A stretch of DNA of 64,000 bases from Saccoglossus kowalevskii (lineage: Eukaryota; Hemichordata; Enteropneusta; Harrimaniidae): contig NW_003149765.1 of NCBI RefSeq assembly GCF_000003605.2, positions 903,631 to 967,630 on the forward strand, read 5' to 3'. This document shows, in pieces, positions 11,435 through 26,400 of the stretch. The position numbers and the translations under genes were made by a program. Position 1 is the first letter of the stretch, and every line of letters starts with the position of its first letter. Under the pieces are notes generated by a model, which worked only from the letters and a program-made list of their open reading frames with translations, was not told where the DNA came from and searched no databases.

Positions 11435-14400
11435 TCACTTTTGTTGTTGTTGGTGTTGAACAGCTCGACTTACATCTGATTCTTCGCCTGATGACCCAGT
11501 ACTTCTCTGTGATTGGTAATCACGGGCAGCATACGGTTGAGAAGGAGGTGGACCGGCTGCCCATCTTAATGACATTTCTCTATATTGTGATGGCCCGTCG
11601 TCCCTGTACAAATCCTGTTGCATATATTGCTGTTGGGGACTCCTCCCATGCTGTGCGTGCCAAGCTTGCTGCTGCTGCCAAGCAATACGTTCATCATGAT
11701 ACCTGTCACTACCATCTGGTGGGGGGCTGAGTGATGGATTCCCATTATTAGGTGGGAATTCACAAGCTTCCATCATAGGCGGAGGGTACACATTGTGATG
11801 CATGGGTTGGGCAGGGGGGTATGACTCCAAGCTATAAAATTGAAGTTGACTACCATTCTGAGAAGGATGCTGCTTCTTTTGGGGATAATACATAAAGTCT
11901 CTCCGTGGTTCAATGTCATCAGGATCACGAACTGGATAATGGTTTGAGGCAGAATGTAAATTTGGATTTGGTGGAGGCACACTGTTTATGAACATAGAAG
12001 GGTGTGATTGTGGGTGCCGTAGGTATGGGCCATCATATTGATATTGCCTGTATGGAATTGAATCAGGGTAGTTGAATGGATAACTTTCTTGTCTAGTAGT
12101 ATTGAGTGGGGCATGTCGATAATCAGCATAGCTGTATGGCATAGAGATAGGATGCCCTGTATAGTTGACATTGTTGTATCCATGGGGATGGTCATACCTT
12201 ACAGGAGGAGGGTTTCTTCTCTCATAACTGCCTGACATTGGGTGAAATCTATTTGGAGTATGTACTGAATCACCCATTATCGGACCTATAGAATGTGCAC
12301 TTGATTCAACAGGTGGAGGAGCAACATAATGATGTTGATTACCATGGTCAAGTTGATATGGAGGCTGGCACACATGTGGTTCTCCTGTCTGACAGCTGCT
12401 GATTTGCTGGTCTTGGAACTGATTTTGTTGATGCTGATGATGATGATCATGATCCAGAGACATGTACTGTGGTTCTATTTCATTGGAAATAACATTATCA
12501 TTCTGCTGTTTTCTGTTCTCAAATGCAACCATTTCATCCTCCAACTCTCTGTGCTTCCGTGCACTAATTTCTTCCAGTGACTCTCGTGACTCATCTTCTG
12601 TTTCATCCGTTTTCTCTTTTATCGTCAACTTGTCAAAATTCTCAATCTCTCTGAGTTTATTTAAAGCTCTTTCATCACTAGTAAGTTGCATATTTTCTTC
12701 ATTGGATTCTATCTCATTCTGACTATCCATATTTTTATTAACTTTTCCTTCACCTTTTCTATTCTCATCATCATCATCTAATTCTTCTGGTTCTTTGCTC
12801 AATTGTACATTGCCCTCCTTCTCTGGTTCCACTGATACAACTTGTAGTCTTTCATCAACAAGTTCATAGGGTTCTGTATTTTGAACAGCACCTGAAATAA
12901 AATTGACAAAAAATTTACCCCATGACTGTTTCTCACTCTATTCATAGTTACAAGGGACTATGATTACCTACTACAATTGTCTGTATATTATATTGATAAG
13001 TCCTAGCAGCTATTGCCAATTTTGAAATTTAGTCACCATCCAAAAATGGGCAAGTGTTAATTTCTGGAATTGCACCAAGGAATTGTGTGATATAATGTCT
13101 GGTTCATTGTATTGTTGACAAAACTTAGTTGAAAGCCCTTTTTAATTTTGAGTAATTTGGCCAAAGTTACTGCACCAGTTATACTGTACTGTTTATTGAC
13201 TAGGTTATTGTTTTGCTTCACTGCAATAAATCCTGTCAGGCATTTCTGTTCAGATTCTACTTAGGAAGCATAGTGAACACAAATAACCTATGAAGTATGT
13301 TATGTTTGATATTTGCTCAGATGCAGTAACATGATTGAAATAGTCAAACTATAAATTCAAAAGAGGATCGATCCTAAGGGTTATGCAGAAAATGCCTCTC
13401 AAACACTAATCCTAATACGAAAATTCAAATATCCCATGGGTAATTGGTAACAATTTTCATGAAAAGTTTATTTTGACACATGATGTAACCATACAATGCA
13501 TTTTTTCCCTCACAAAACAGTCAATTTAAAACCCAGTAAACAAGTCATTAAAAATGACACAGTCCCCTTTAAATTAAGTTCTCTTTGTGCTCGTCATATT
13601 AAAGCGGAGGGGTCGTCGCGAGGGTGTCCTTGAAACTTGAGTTCCAAGTGGCGTCTACAACAGATTGTTTATTTACATCAAAACACGTGTTCCGTTATTC
13701 GGCCATCTTTGATCTGATTATGAAACACACTGATATGTTTGATGTATGTGCCAAATACGAATGAAAATGGTACATAAATTGTGGAAATATAGTAAGGCCA
13801 AAAAGTCAGATGGCTGTCAATCGGCCATCCTTGACCAGATTTAAAAACAAATTGTCATGGACATGCATCCTAACATGTATAAAGTACATGTATGTGCCAA
13901 ATTTGAATGAAAACTGACAGAGCACGTCCAAGAACAAAACAAAAACAAAATGCCTGCCAGTCGACTATCTTTGATCCAATTGTGAAATAAATCGTCATGG
14001 ACATGTATTCTAACATGTATAATCTATGTACCAAGTTTGAAAGACAACTGACAAAGCATGTCCAAAATACAACATTTTCAAAAAACTAGATGGCTGCCAA
14101 TCGGCCATTTTGAATCGAATTGCTAAACCACTGCATGTGCATATGTCCCACATAAGGTACTACGCACATGCAAAGAATGAACGGAATCGGTCCACAGGAT
14201 TCTGAAATATACCTTTGGACAGACTGAAGGACAAACAGACACACAGACGGGAGGACAGACTCAGGAACTCGCGGACGGTCGGGGACATGTATCCTAACAT
14301 GTATGATCTATGTACTAAATTTGAATGAAAACTGAAAAAGCATGTTCAAAATACGACATTTTCAAAAAACAAGATGGCTGCCAGTCGGCTATCTTTGATC

Positions 14401-17400
14401 CAATTGTGAAATAAATCGTCATGAACATGTATCCTAACATGTTTAATCTATGTACCAAGTTTGAATGAAAACTGACAAAGCATGTCCAAAATACAACATT
14501 TTCAAAAAAACAAGATGGCTGCCAGTCGGCCATTTTGAATCAAATCGCTAAACCACTGAATGTGCATATGTCCCACATAAAGTACTAGGCACATGCAAAG
14601 AATGAACGAAATCGGTCCAAGGGATTCTGATGCACAGATGCACAGACGTACGGACGGATGCACGAATGCACAGACGAACGGGCGGATGGAGACCGAATTA
14701 TAAGTACCCGTTTTCGAACTTCGTCGGAACGGGGACTAATAAACAATGTATTATTGATTTCATTCAAAAAACAGTGAATTTAAAAGCTCCAATATCCCTG
14801 AAACATCACTTCTGTTAAAATTTAACCCAGTGAATATTTCCCTTTCTACATTACCCGGTACTCATAATATCAAGACTCAAAATTAAAATACACCTCAGAT
14901 GCAAAATTCCACTGAGATCTTGTTGCAAGTAAGAAAGCCACAAAAACTAATTTTTGCCCCTCAAATTATGTCCGAGTTTTCCATTATTGTATGTCTCTGC
15001 ATCTGATCCAAGTAATTATGGTTTTTAAGAGCGTGGGAGGCATTATGAGGAGAGAGAATGGTATACTATTATTTTAGGGGCAAAAACAAGTCAAATATTC
15101 CACAACAAGACCTCTGCATCTAAGGTCAGTTGCTAAAATCAGTGACAATTCTGAGTTGTGATTCCCAGATTAAACGCAAATTTCATAAGAGAACAAAGAT
15201 CAATGTTATTATGAGCAGCCGTAAAAAAAACAAGCACTATGGAATTATTTTGTCAACTGTATCTAAAAATACTTGTGCGACTCATCCCAGATTTCATTTT
15301 CCAGTGTATCTAAAAATATATGTGCGACTCATTTCATTTCCACAGTTATCACAGACAAGGTAAACATTGAGAACAAAATCATACATTTAACTACTGCCTT
15401 GTTCTGCCTTATGTTTTGCACCTTAAGTTCCAATTTCTCAAGTTCTTGAAGAACCTAGAAAAAAAACAAATTGTGAATATCATACACTAGAATTCTAAAT
15501 ACTAATGGTAAAATTACTAGTAGCAGATCCATGTAAGCATGGTTGGCAAATAAATAAACATCACATTGTACACCTTGTGCATGTGTGAACCAAACATGTT
15601 ATTTCTGTGGATAAGATTAAATCCTCCAAAAAACATTTCCTATGTTTACCAATGTATGTAAGCCATGGCTCACGTTAATGCAATGTTGAGTCATAAATTG
15701 ACATACCATATCGTAGAGACTATAAAAGCGAGAAAAAATGAGAGTTGCAGGGAGACACGTACAATCACACATCATTTGGATTAGACATAGATCACATCCA
15801 ATTCCTCTCCTACCTCACTTGACTAGAAAACATGAAGGATATGACATACCTGTTTAACTTCTGGCCTGTGCTTAGGAGCATGTTTAGTACATTTGATTGC
15901 AATCTCAATAAACTCCATGGCAATAGAGATCGGCCAATCAGAACATCTAGCATCACGCAACATGGTGACAATCTTTTCAGGTGTTCTCTGCTCATCAAGG
16001 ACTTCCTCCATAGTGTAATCCATCTAGTTGTATGCAATTAAACAAAGTCTCAGAAACAGTTCTTACATGTATCTCAACAGAAAATGTTTAAACACTGCAA
16101 TCGAATTAGCTCATGTGTTTAGGTCAATAAACCTGCTGAGAGAAAACATTTGCTCAGAGATCTCAACCCATTGTTACTTTAAAGTAGCTATTGTGGCACT
16201 TTAGTTGTGCTTCTCACTGCTGAGAAAGACAAAAGAAAGTTTTTCTTAGCCATGTATCTGTTGCAAGCATTCTTTTAGTTTTTGGCGTGATGTTAGAATG
16301 TAATATATAGAATTTAAGAATGTAATGATGAGGTAAAACCTAGACAGGAAATTCCATATTGATAATATTTTCAAAACTTACACATAAACAGTACACAATT
16401 ATGAGCATTAAATATAACTACATGTATATTATGAGGTCATCAAGAGAATACCGAAAAGGCTGCAGAAATGCAATACAGAGAACGTATTTACCAACACGTA
16501 GCAAAGGTTGATGCATCCCGTACTACCTGAGTGCATACTTTGCGATACTCTCATAACAACCATATTATTATACATCTTTTCCCTGTTTGCTGTAATAATT
16601 TATTGGAAGATGACAACAAAAACTGTTTGGCACTGAGCAAACTTTTGCACGAGTCACGGGACTTGCAAAAAATGCGATAGCAATAACCTGGAATGTGTCA
16701 ATGTTTGTGTCATATAGTTTACATACATTTTAGAACAGTGTTGCAACAACATTTTAGAAAATGGCAAATTCTGGGTACTTAGATGTATATCCATTAAAAT
16801 CTACATGATTTGATGATTGAGAAATTTTGAAAAAATCACCATGGTTACATCTATCTCAAAGAGCCCATATAGTGAAATCTGGATCTTCCCCAACTCACAA
16901 AATTTCTAAAAACTTGTTAAAAGTGTGATACAATGACAAAATCCTAAATATTTAAAAATGAGTAAAATCAGTACTTAGGTTATAAGCATTTTTAATCCTA
17001 AGTGGGTGGAACATACAAGATGGATTTCTTTGAATGAGTTTTAATAGTTTGATAATTCAATGACAAAACTATTTATAATGAAGTCACTTTAAACATTATA
17101 ATTCCAAAAAGCATAAATAATCTATCCGACTATGCAGATTATAAATCTCCCCCACAGTTTGCTTACCAGTTTTNNNNNNNNNNNNNNNNNNNNNNNNNNN
17201 NNNNNNNNNNNNNNNNNNNNNNNTGCCCAGAAACAATTTCAAACATGACCTAGCAAATTAAATGAAAAAATTTATTAAGCTGAAATTTGAATACAAGCAG
17301 CCTCTCGGCTGAGATAGCTCCGCTGTTAGCAATGCACATTTCAATTAAAGAACAGAAGATATCATTAGGAAATGAACAATATGCATAGTATCAATGCAAT

Positions 17401-20400
17401 GGGACTTGCTGTTTTCAACAAGAATTCAAAAATATTATTTTTCACCATAAATGATTGTGATTTTTAACAAGAAGTTGAAAATATCACTTTTTACCAAAAA
17501 TGACAAAAATATTCATCAAAATTAGAAAATTCAAGATATCATCATGAAATGAACAAATTTGAGAGTGGTCCACAGGTAGTACCTATATATGTAATATCAA
17601 AGCAATTGGACTTGTGGTTTTTAACAAGAAGTTGAAAATATCACTTTTTATCAAAAGTGACAAAAATATTCACCAAAATTAGAGAATTGAAGATATCATT
17701 ACAAAATGAACAAATCTGAGAGAGGTCTACACCAAGTATCAAAGCATTCAGGCTTGTAGTTTTCAAGAAGAAGTCGAAAAAGTAAACATTGACATGGACG
17801 ACGACGAACAATCCTTCATATGATAAGCTCCGCTTGACAAAGTCGACAGCGGAGCTGATAAAAAACAAGTCATGACATGTATTCAATGGGAAATGCATGT
17901 AATTATGTTTACAATAACGGTTGTATGTAAAGCATGTAAATACATTGGTCATGCGCAGGTGATGACTCCCCTGCTTTAAGGTTAAGGGATTGCTCTTTTT
18001 TCTATTTTGGAAAGTTTCTCTAAATTTTCTGTTTTAATATTAGCAAATTTAGTAGCATTGAAAAAATTAAAAAAGATAATAACATTCACCTTGCAAGTTG
18101 AAGCGTGGGAGTCGTCACCTGCACATGCGTCAGATGGCCATAGCGTGTCATTGTTTATAAACAAGTGTCTACCCATGAGCCATTGCGTTTTCAGCGTGTG
18201 TTGTTATCGTCGCTATGGACTCAGTTCCCAAGTTGTACATTGTATGCTTTGTTCAATTTGAAAGACTGGAGACCACATAAAAATAAGTAGCTGAATATCT
18301 ATGTATAATGTAAAATGCTGAGACTCACCACCCCAAAGCTATATGTATCAACTTTGGTTGAAAGTCGAAAATTTTTCAGGAACTCTGGAGGCAGATAAGC
18401 TACTGTGCCATGGACTGTTTCTGTCTTCAGGTACGTAGAAGTTTGATTGGCATTAGGGCCTTCTCTTGCCAAACCAAAATCACCAATTTTAGGCTCATTG
18501 TGCTTATCCAGCAAAATATTACCACTTGAAATAAAACACAAAAAACAAACAATGAAATTAAGTCTGTAAACACTGAACATCTCATAATTTTTCAACCTCC
18601 AATAACAGTTATATAACCTGTGACATGCATAGTTGTGAATTGATTGGACATAGTTATCCATCTCAAGTATATATATGGGAAGCTTGAATGTGATTGGTGC
18701 AGGGATGTACGAGTGGAGACACATACACACAGATGGGCAGACAAGTGAACACACAGGTCAATCACTAAGTCTTGTTTTCAGAAACTTCCCAGTAACTAGC
18801 AATATATTTCATAATACCATGTTTTGAGGGAAGTTTCAGAATTTTGTTCTCAATATGCTAGGGAACTTTTCCATCATGAAAATTTGCTTTAAGTTTTTAA
18901 TTGTGTACCTTTTGATATCTCCATGTATAAGTGGTTTATCAATAGCTGTGTGTAGAAATTGGATTCCTCTAGCCGATCCTTTAGCAATATTCATTCGTAA
19001 TTTCCATTTTAGTGAGAATCTGTGCCTCTAAAAAAAAAATAATAAAATAGATCAGGTAAATTATGAACTGGTCAAATTCTATATTATTAATTTACCATCA
19101 TTGTGTCTGTGACATTGTAGAGGTTTGAGTCAAAATTAAAGACTATATGTCATCATATTTTTATTGTAAATTCCATCAAAATATGAAAATGAAAAAAAAA
19201 TCTATTTTTTTTTTTGTAGAAAAAGTCAATATCTAAGTAGTTGGTTCAATAATCTTAAAGCCAAATTACAGTTAGCAATACTAAAGAAACTGTCTCAACA
19301 CACAAACATCAACAATTAAATATGTTACAATCAAATGTCCAAAGCAATTGATATATACGGTATATGTGAACTAGTTTAAAAAATTGATATATCTGATAAC
19401 AAATTTAAAACTCAAAACATAATATAATTGAAACCAAATTACAATTTGGAAATTTATTTAATAAATTTAAATGACGTAAACAGAAATTCTGGGGAATTAA
19501 CCCTAGTTCAGGTGCTAAAAAATGCAGACATACTGGGGGGGGGGGGGGTGTTACAAATCTGAAACTACCAATGAATAGCTGATTCTGTAATACCTGGTAA
19601 TTGAATTGTAAATAGGTCTGTTTCCATTGTTAAAAATATGAACCACAGAAATCTCAACTGTTGAATAAAATTCAAAGTCTGACTGACAATAACATTTTCC
19701 TGTCTCGCATATTTACTTGCACACAAAGAAATAATGTTATTTTAGCTGCAACATTTTTATTAAGTTATTAAATTTTATTTGTTTGGTTATTTCACTACGC
19801 TTATTCTACTAATTTTTCAAAATCATCGATATGATGAAAAAGATTTTTGTTGTTGCAAACATATTTTTACACAGGAACATTAATGTTAACTATTGTTGTT
19901 ATTACAGGCACAAGGGTAAATATACAAGTCCCTGTTTACAAACTTTGTTTGAACAGAACCTAAAAATAAAAAAAAAAGTCATTTTTAATGGACAAAGTCC
20001 CCGTTGGAATTATAAGTCCCCCTTTTAATTGATATTTTAATTACCTTTCCAATTAAATTATCCTGAAGTGATCCATTATGCATGAATTCATAAACCAAGC
20101 AAGGCTCAGGACCATCAAGTGAGTAAAAACATAAAGGCACTATGTTGGTATGGCGATACCTGCAATAAAATAAGTATTTTTTATAAATTATTCCTAATTT
20201 GGATACATACAATTGCCAGAGTATGAAAAGCAAAGGTTAATGAAATTAAGCTGTTGAAACAATTAAAATCAAACAGGGGCTACCGGTACTAGCCTACCAG
20301 ATCTTTGTTTTTGCTTCACTTATGCAAGCAGTCAGGGATGGTTATGATACAACAGGCATTTTTTACTTATATTATTTACTTACTTACTTACTTAAAGGGC

Positions 20401-23400
20401 GTCAGTCGTCGCGCCGCGTCCTGTTGGATATGGGATGCACAGCGACGTATACAATGCGTGTAAAATACATTGTTTATTTACATGAAATTTGAACACGCGC
20501 TGTGCGACGACCACCGCGCTTTAAAGGCCCAATTCACTTGCCTCAGGCAAGTGTGAATTGGAGGTGTGGCCATGCTAATGAGTGTTGTTAATCACTTGCA
20601 TAGCCTATGAAGCATGCTGTTTCAGCGGTCCAACATCACGTGACTTTGATTGACAGTAACTAATTAATTAATCAAGATTAGTAGCGCGTCCCTTTCTCCA
20701 GTTCGTGTTTTTGACTTTTATTCGCCAAAATCTCAGCTCGTACACTATTTATTGTCATAAATACTACACACGGTCACTGCTGTGGTATTCATAGTCACAT
20801 GCAACCACTTTGGCACAACATAATCGACCTGTAAGTTTGAGAAAACATGTCTTTACCGGAGCTGTTTACTTCAGTGTGACAAGCAAGGAAATAATCCCTA
20901 TTGTTTAGGAGCGTATTTATAGTATACCTGGGCCTTTAAATACATACTGAAATGTTCAAGTTATGAACATTGAGTTACGAACATTGAGTTACGAAAATGA
21001 CCACGCCCATGTTTGTGAAACCATGCCCAAACTGAACTCGATGTTCAATTAACAGACAAGTAACTCAAATTTTGACAGTTAACCAAACTTTGAGTTATGA
21101 GCAACATATATTTTTATTTTTGCTTAACATTGTACATTTCCTGTAATTTGAAGTTCGGTTAACTGTTACTGCAATTAAAGTTTGAGTTACTCAATGTTTA
21201 CGTTTAACAAAAATATAAAAATATGAGTTGCTCGCAATGTCTGAAACTCAAACAATCCAGCATCTGGTTAGATGTGTACATTATATTTTTATTAGGCAAC
21301 AAACACCTAACTAAAGGTAACATGAAACATATAAACAAAAAACATTTCTATAATATTATGTACATACTTCAATAAGGCAACAATTTCATTTATTTGGTAT
21401 TTTCTTGCGGATCTTTCCTGACTAAAACCGGTGTGTTCATTCTGCAATTCAAAGTAAAGTATCAATGTAAGTTTCAAATAACCACATAATAACCATTTAT
21501 TTGCAAACTTGCCTTTTCCCATTGGATTATGATGCGAAAACCCTCTTACTGATTATTGAGATCACCATGAAAAATGATAATTACGTTGATTTGGCCACAA
21601 ATCCTAAACTTCTGGTGCAATGAGGCTAGGTTATGGCGTCTATAATCACCAAATGAAACATAATTTTCATTATTGTAATCACTCTTTATTAATTAGGAGT
21701 ATCTTTTAAATTTGATTTCCAGATCCTGTTGGACAAGATTTCTCATGAAGGTTGAGGCATGTATGCAACTTTTGTGAAGTACACACCTAACTCTTTGATT
21801 ATAGAATGAGTCACACAGTAAATGAGCCTGTGAAAGAAATTTAGAAATGGTTTGTTTGTTCTACTGTACATTTATGGGGTAACTTAATTAATTATGCCAG
21901 AAACAATTTTTCGCCAAAATCAACTTTTGTTAACTTTCACAAAATAAACATGTAAAATTTCTCCTGTATTTCTTGGAGGATTTTTATCAAGATCATTTGT
22001 CCATTGGTTCGTAAATTACCAGAGAAGGAATAGCTTGATCACTGAGCCAAACAGAGAGAAATATTACCTGCATCAGTCTTTTAACTGCAAACGGTGTTTC
22101 GTTTAACACAGCTCTGTAAACCCGACCAAATGCCCCTTCACCAAGTATCATTGACTCATCAAAATCATTTGTACTATGTGATATTTCTTTGTACTTCTTA
22201 TGGTTCATAGTCGCCAAGGCAGTCATACGATCTCTCTGTCGTTGTTCTGTAATAGCAGTTAATATAACTATTGTGTTATTGTCTACATACATGTACATTG
22301 TCGATATATTTTTCTTCATTTCAATTTTAACGGCGCAACAAGGAATAATGAGTTAAAAATTGATCTGTGATTTAGACAATCTCTAAAAGTTTCTAAATAT
22401 GCTACTATAACAACCTACCATAAGCATAGTTTAATATGGTAGTGCATATGCTATATCAATGTTTGTCTAAAGAATTACCTGCCAACCCATTTCGCTATTG
22501 TACTCCTTTGACTATTCCTGCTATTGAATATACCATTTTTTATCACTTTCAGTCATGCAAATAATCTATGAATTGCACAGTACGTTGGTAACACAATAGT
22601 CTAGACAGTCTAGACTTCTCATGTTTTTTTATCTGCTTTTTAACAACCGAGTGCAAAACATTGGATTTTCAGATAGTGGGTGAAAAGCCACACTGCCTGG
22701 AATTTAGTATGGATGGTATGCATTTGCTAAGGCTTTAAGATTGGTCAAGCTGTTTTCACTCGACATTTTTAACACTTTATAAATATTTTGTATAGAAAAA
22801 TATTTATTTTTTGTTGCTAGAATGCTCTTGATATAATTTTTTTTTTCATTTAATGTTTCCAACTGTTACTGTAAAACATTGCAACAATAATAAACAAGCA
22901 TAGTCTCACCTTCTAAAGTAAGTGGTTTATCACTCGCATCCCAGCTTTGTAATATCTCTAGATCTCCTAACTCACATAAACTGTTGCTGTCGTACACCTG
23001 TTGACGTTCACCTTCAGAAAGATTACATGACGTCGTAGAGACTGTTTGAAAAGATGACGCATGTCTCTTGTCTCCAATATTCAAATTGATCAAATCAGCT
23101 GTTGGCAGCGGGGCACTTTTGACACTTTTTGTGTTTTGTGCTTTATTTGATTCGTACGTTGATGGGTAGTGTGACTGGTGCATTTCTTGCGTCCGATCAA
23201 AGCTTGATGAGGAAGATGATGATAGTGATGAACTCTGAGAACAAATGCTACAAGTCAAATCTAACTGCGGAGGTTCTGGTATTGGCAAATCTGGAAATGA
23301 ATAATTTAAATACTTGATAAACAAGACATGAATGTCACAGTCCCCGTCATTTAACTATAAAATAATACATGGAACATCTTCAAACAGGTGAATTATTATG

Positions 23401-26400
23401 TACTCTATGTGGGTACAACTCATCACAAGCGGTGTTTTTCACTGGACGAAATAAGCCGTTGAAAACACTGTTAAAATGTGTGTGTGAACAGAATACGCCG
23501 TTGTGGTGTTGGTGTTTTTGACACCGTCGTAAAAGGGATGGACCAGATCCTAAACGCTGTTGTCACACCGGCTCTTGCACAACGCAATGTGCCATGTGAA
23601 CACAATACGACAGCCAAACGCCTTCTGTTGCCGATTTATTTATGCTTGTCATTACACATTGACTGATTAGCGACCATGTATGTGAAGAGAGTGGTGGTTG
23701 ATCATTACTGCCAACGTCCAGTCTGCAGGAAGATTCAGATTCCATCATACATTGAACAATACTAATTTATTTTTGTAATGAGCATGTTGATTCCATATAA
23801 TTATATTAACTACTGTAGAACACTTTATTTTCACTTGGAATTAATTTTCGTTGAAGGAACGACTCAGTGAAAATAAAATTCAGCGAATATACCTTTTTTC
23901 CTATATTTTACATTCAACTCGTCAAAAATCAGTGAAAATACATTCCATACAAAACACCAAAAATATTATTTTAGCAAAAATTAATTCCAGCTAAAATAAA
24001 GTATTTTACAGTACACCATTATCACCCTAAGTAATGGACCAAAATAAAATAGCAATATCAAAGGATGTAGGCATAAATCTCTCCCAGCTCCCTTTATATT
24101 ATGGCCACTTTTTCAAAATTTCAAGTCGTGACAAGTTTTTCTTTTCCAACTTTGCTTTGTTTGTTTTTGTATTTTTGATCTGTTTTAGTCTTGTAGTGAT
24201 GCCTTTGGCTTTTTGGACTTTACACCTTATGTTTGTTTGTGTATGTTCAAAATAAAATATAACATATCAAACGAGGAAACTGCAACTCGCTATTCACAAA
24301 TGTTTTCTCAATTAGCATACATTTGCTAGTCCAACAATGTGTCCTGGTATATGCACAGTTTTTCTGTTTAAAATACATTTCAAACTTATACCCGGTAGAA
24401 TGTACTACTGTCTGAATATTTACTCGCATGTTGCCTGCTGAAGTTTTGAAATGAGTTGCTAGCACTATTGGTCATAATAGGGTTTGAATGAGACACATAC
24501 AACCTTGTGAGAATGTCATTTTGTAAGTATACTGGTACATGTACCTGCATTGAGGAAATAAATCACTAAAAAAATTTTGTCACCAATCTGTAAAATGTTT
24601 AATTTCAAAATTTAGGAGAAACTACATAATCCAGTGATTGTTGCTTTAATATTTATTTTGTACTGTATAACTGAAACACAAAATTTGAAAAAGATTTACC
24701 TTCAATGTTGATACCTAGAAGATTAACGAATGGTGTGTTGAATGACACAGTCTCTGAACATCGACATTTGTTTACACTAGCATTGCTATGAGCGGAAGTG
24801 GTATAAGATGCAAGTGAGTCTTCAACTGGTTGTTTAACATGGTGAACTGGATCCACTGTAATAAGAAAATATTTTATTTTTATTATATATCTGTCACCAT
24901 AGCGCCATAAGTTACAGTGTGTTGTAATTTTGCGGTATTTTACGGGGTATTTTAATCCTACAATATTGGGAAATGTGAATTCCAAATATGGAGCGATTAC
25001 GCACATAAGTGTCCTCTAGTAATAAAAACAAACATAGTTGAACTCTGGTGACCTTGCCCTTTGTTATATAATATAATTCCCTTTATCATAGTTTGTTTCA
25101 ATATAAATATGCATTGTCATAATTAATTTTGAATACAAACAAGTTTTGGAGTTGAACCAACAGTGGGGAATCGGTCTACCGAATGTCCTTAAAAGATGTA
25201 AATATCTTACAAAAACATTGGTGTCTTATTTGTTCAATTATTTTAAGGAACATAATTTCCAGCTTTATTCAAAGTAATTCAGATATTTTAGAATAAAAAC
25301 AAATGTCTCATTGCAAAAAAAAAGTTCTGCATTTAGATGTGAATAGATTCATAAAACATGCAAGATAACAGAAAAATTTAGCTGGCTTTAGTCCAAGTAT
25401 TTTGTACAGGTGTCTGTCAAAAATTAATGATTCACTGAGACAAATAAGAACTGCCTCATTGTGTGACTACTGTATTATATGAAAAGTAAAAAAAAAACAC
25501 CCTTTATGAATAGCTATCATATGGCAAGCTCTGCTTTGTATGCAAATCAACTTAAATAGTTAGTTGGTGTCCAGTGGAGAGAGAAGATCTTCAAACACTG
25601 CAATCTTTGAAGTGCGTTTTTAAACTAGTATTATAAAAACTCTATCATTCTGTTCTAATAGCTGAAACATATTCCTGTGAATTTTCATTTGTCGAATGAA
25701 CTGTTTGTCAAATACAGAATACATATATTTTAGAATAATTTTCTTTTTAAAATGTGGATGAAATGTTTTGCTTTTAATGTATTTTTTATGTATTGTTTTT
25801 GATTTGATAACTTTGAACTAAACAGATTTTCTATTAGCTTCAGATCTTGATCAAAGTTAGGCACCCAGTTCATAGGAGTGCTTATATTGATTTTCTGACA
25901 TCTTGTTTTCTGTAAAGATTTTATTGGTAGGTTTGCAAATGTGTATCAGACTGTGCAATCTCTTCATGAGTTGGTTTTGAAACCCAGTATGGAATTCTGA
26001 GATACATTACCAAGGATATTATTACAAGATAAATCATTTGCTTCATTGAACACATACAACAATGCATATTTCCACTGAGATCAGTGACCTTTTATGTGTA
26101 TCACCAGTGATCAGTCAAGTAGAAACAGTCAAAATATTTTATCAGATGTTCTCAATTTTTGCATGATATTTTCATACAGGACATCTGTTGTTCAAACTCA
26201 GGGAAGACTTTATACTGATGAATAAGGTGACCAAGTTTGATAAAGTTTGGAATAGAATTAGTAAAGTTATTATGCACACAATAACAATTATTAACGACGA
26301 CGACAACAACGACAACGCCGAACAAAAATTTCCCCTTAATATACCTTTCCCTTCCATCTTTGATGGTACGGGCAAGGTAAACATGGCTGCCTCCAGGGTT

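Noticed and set aside
23034-23324. Serine-run exon of the kinase as mere simple repeat
   Set aside because: It splices in phase with both neighbours, and a Ser/Pro/Thr-rich linker at this place is typical of IRAK1.
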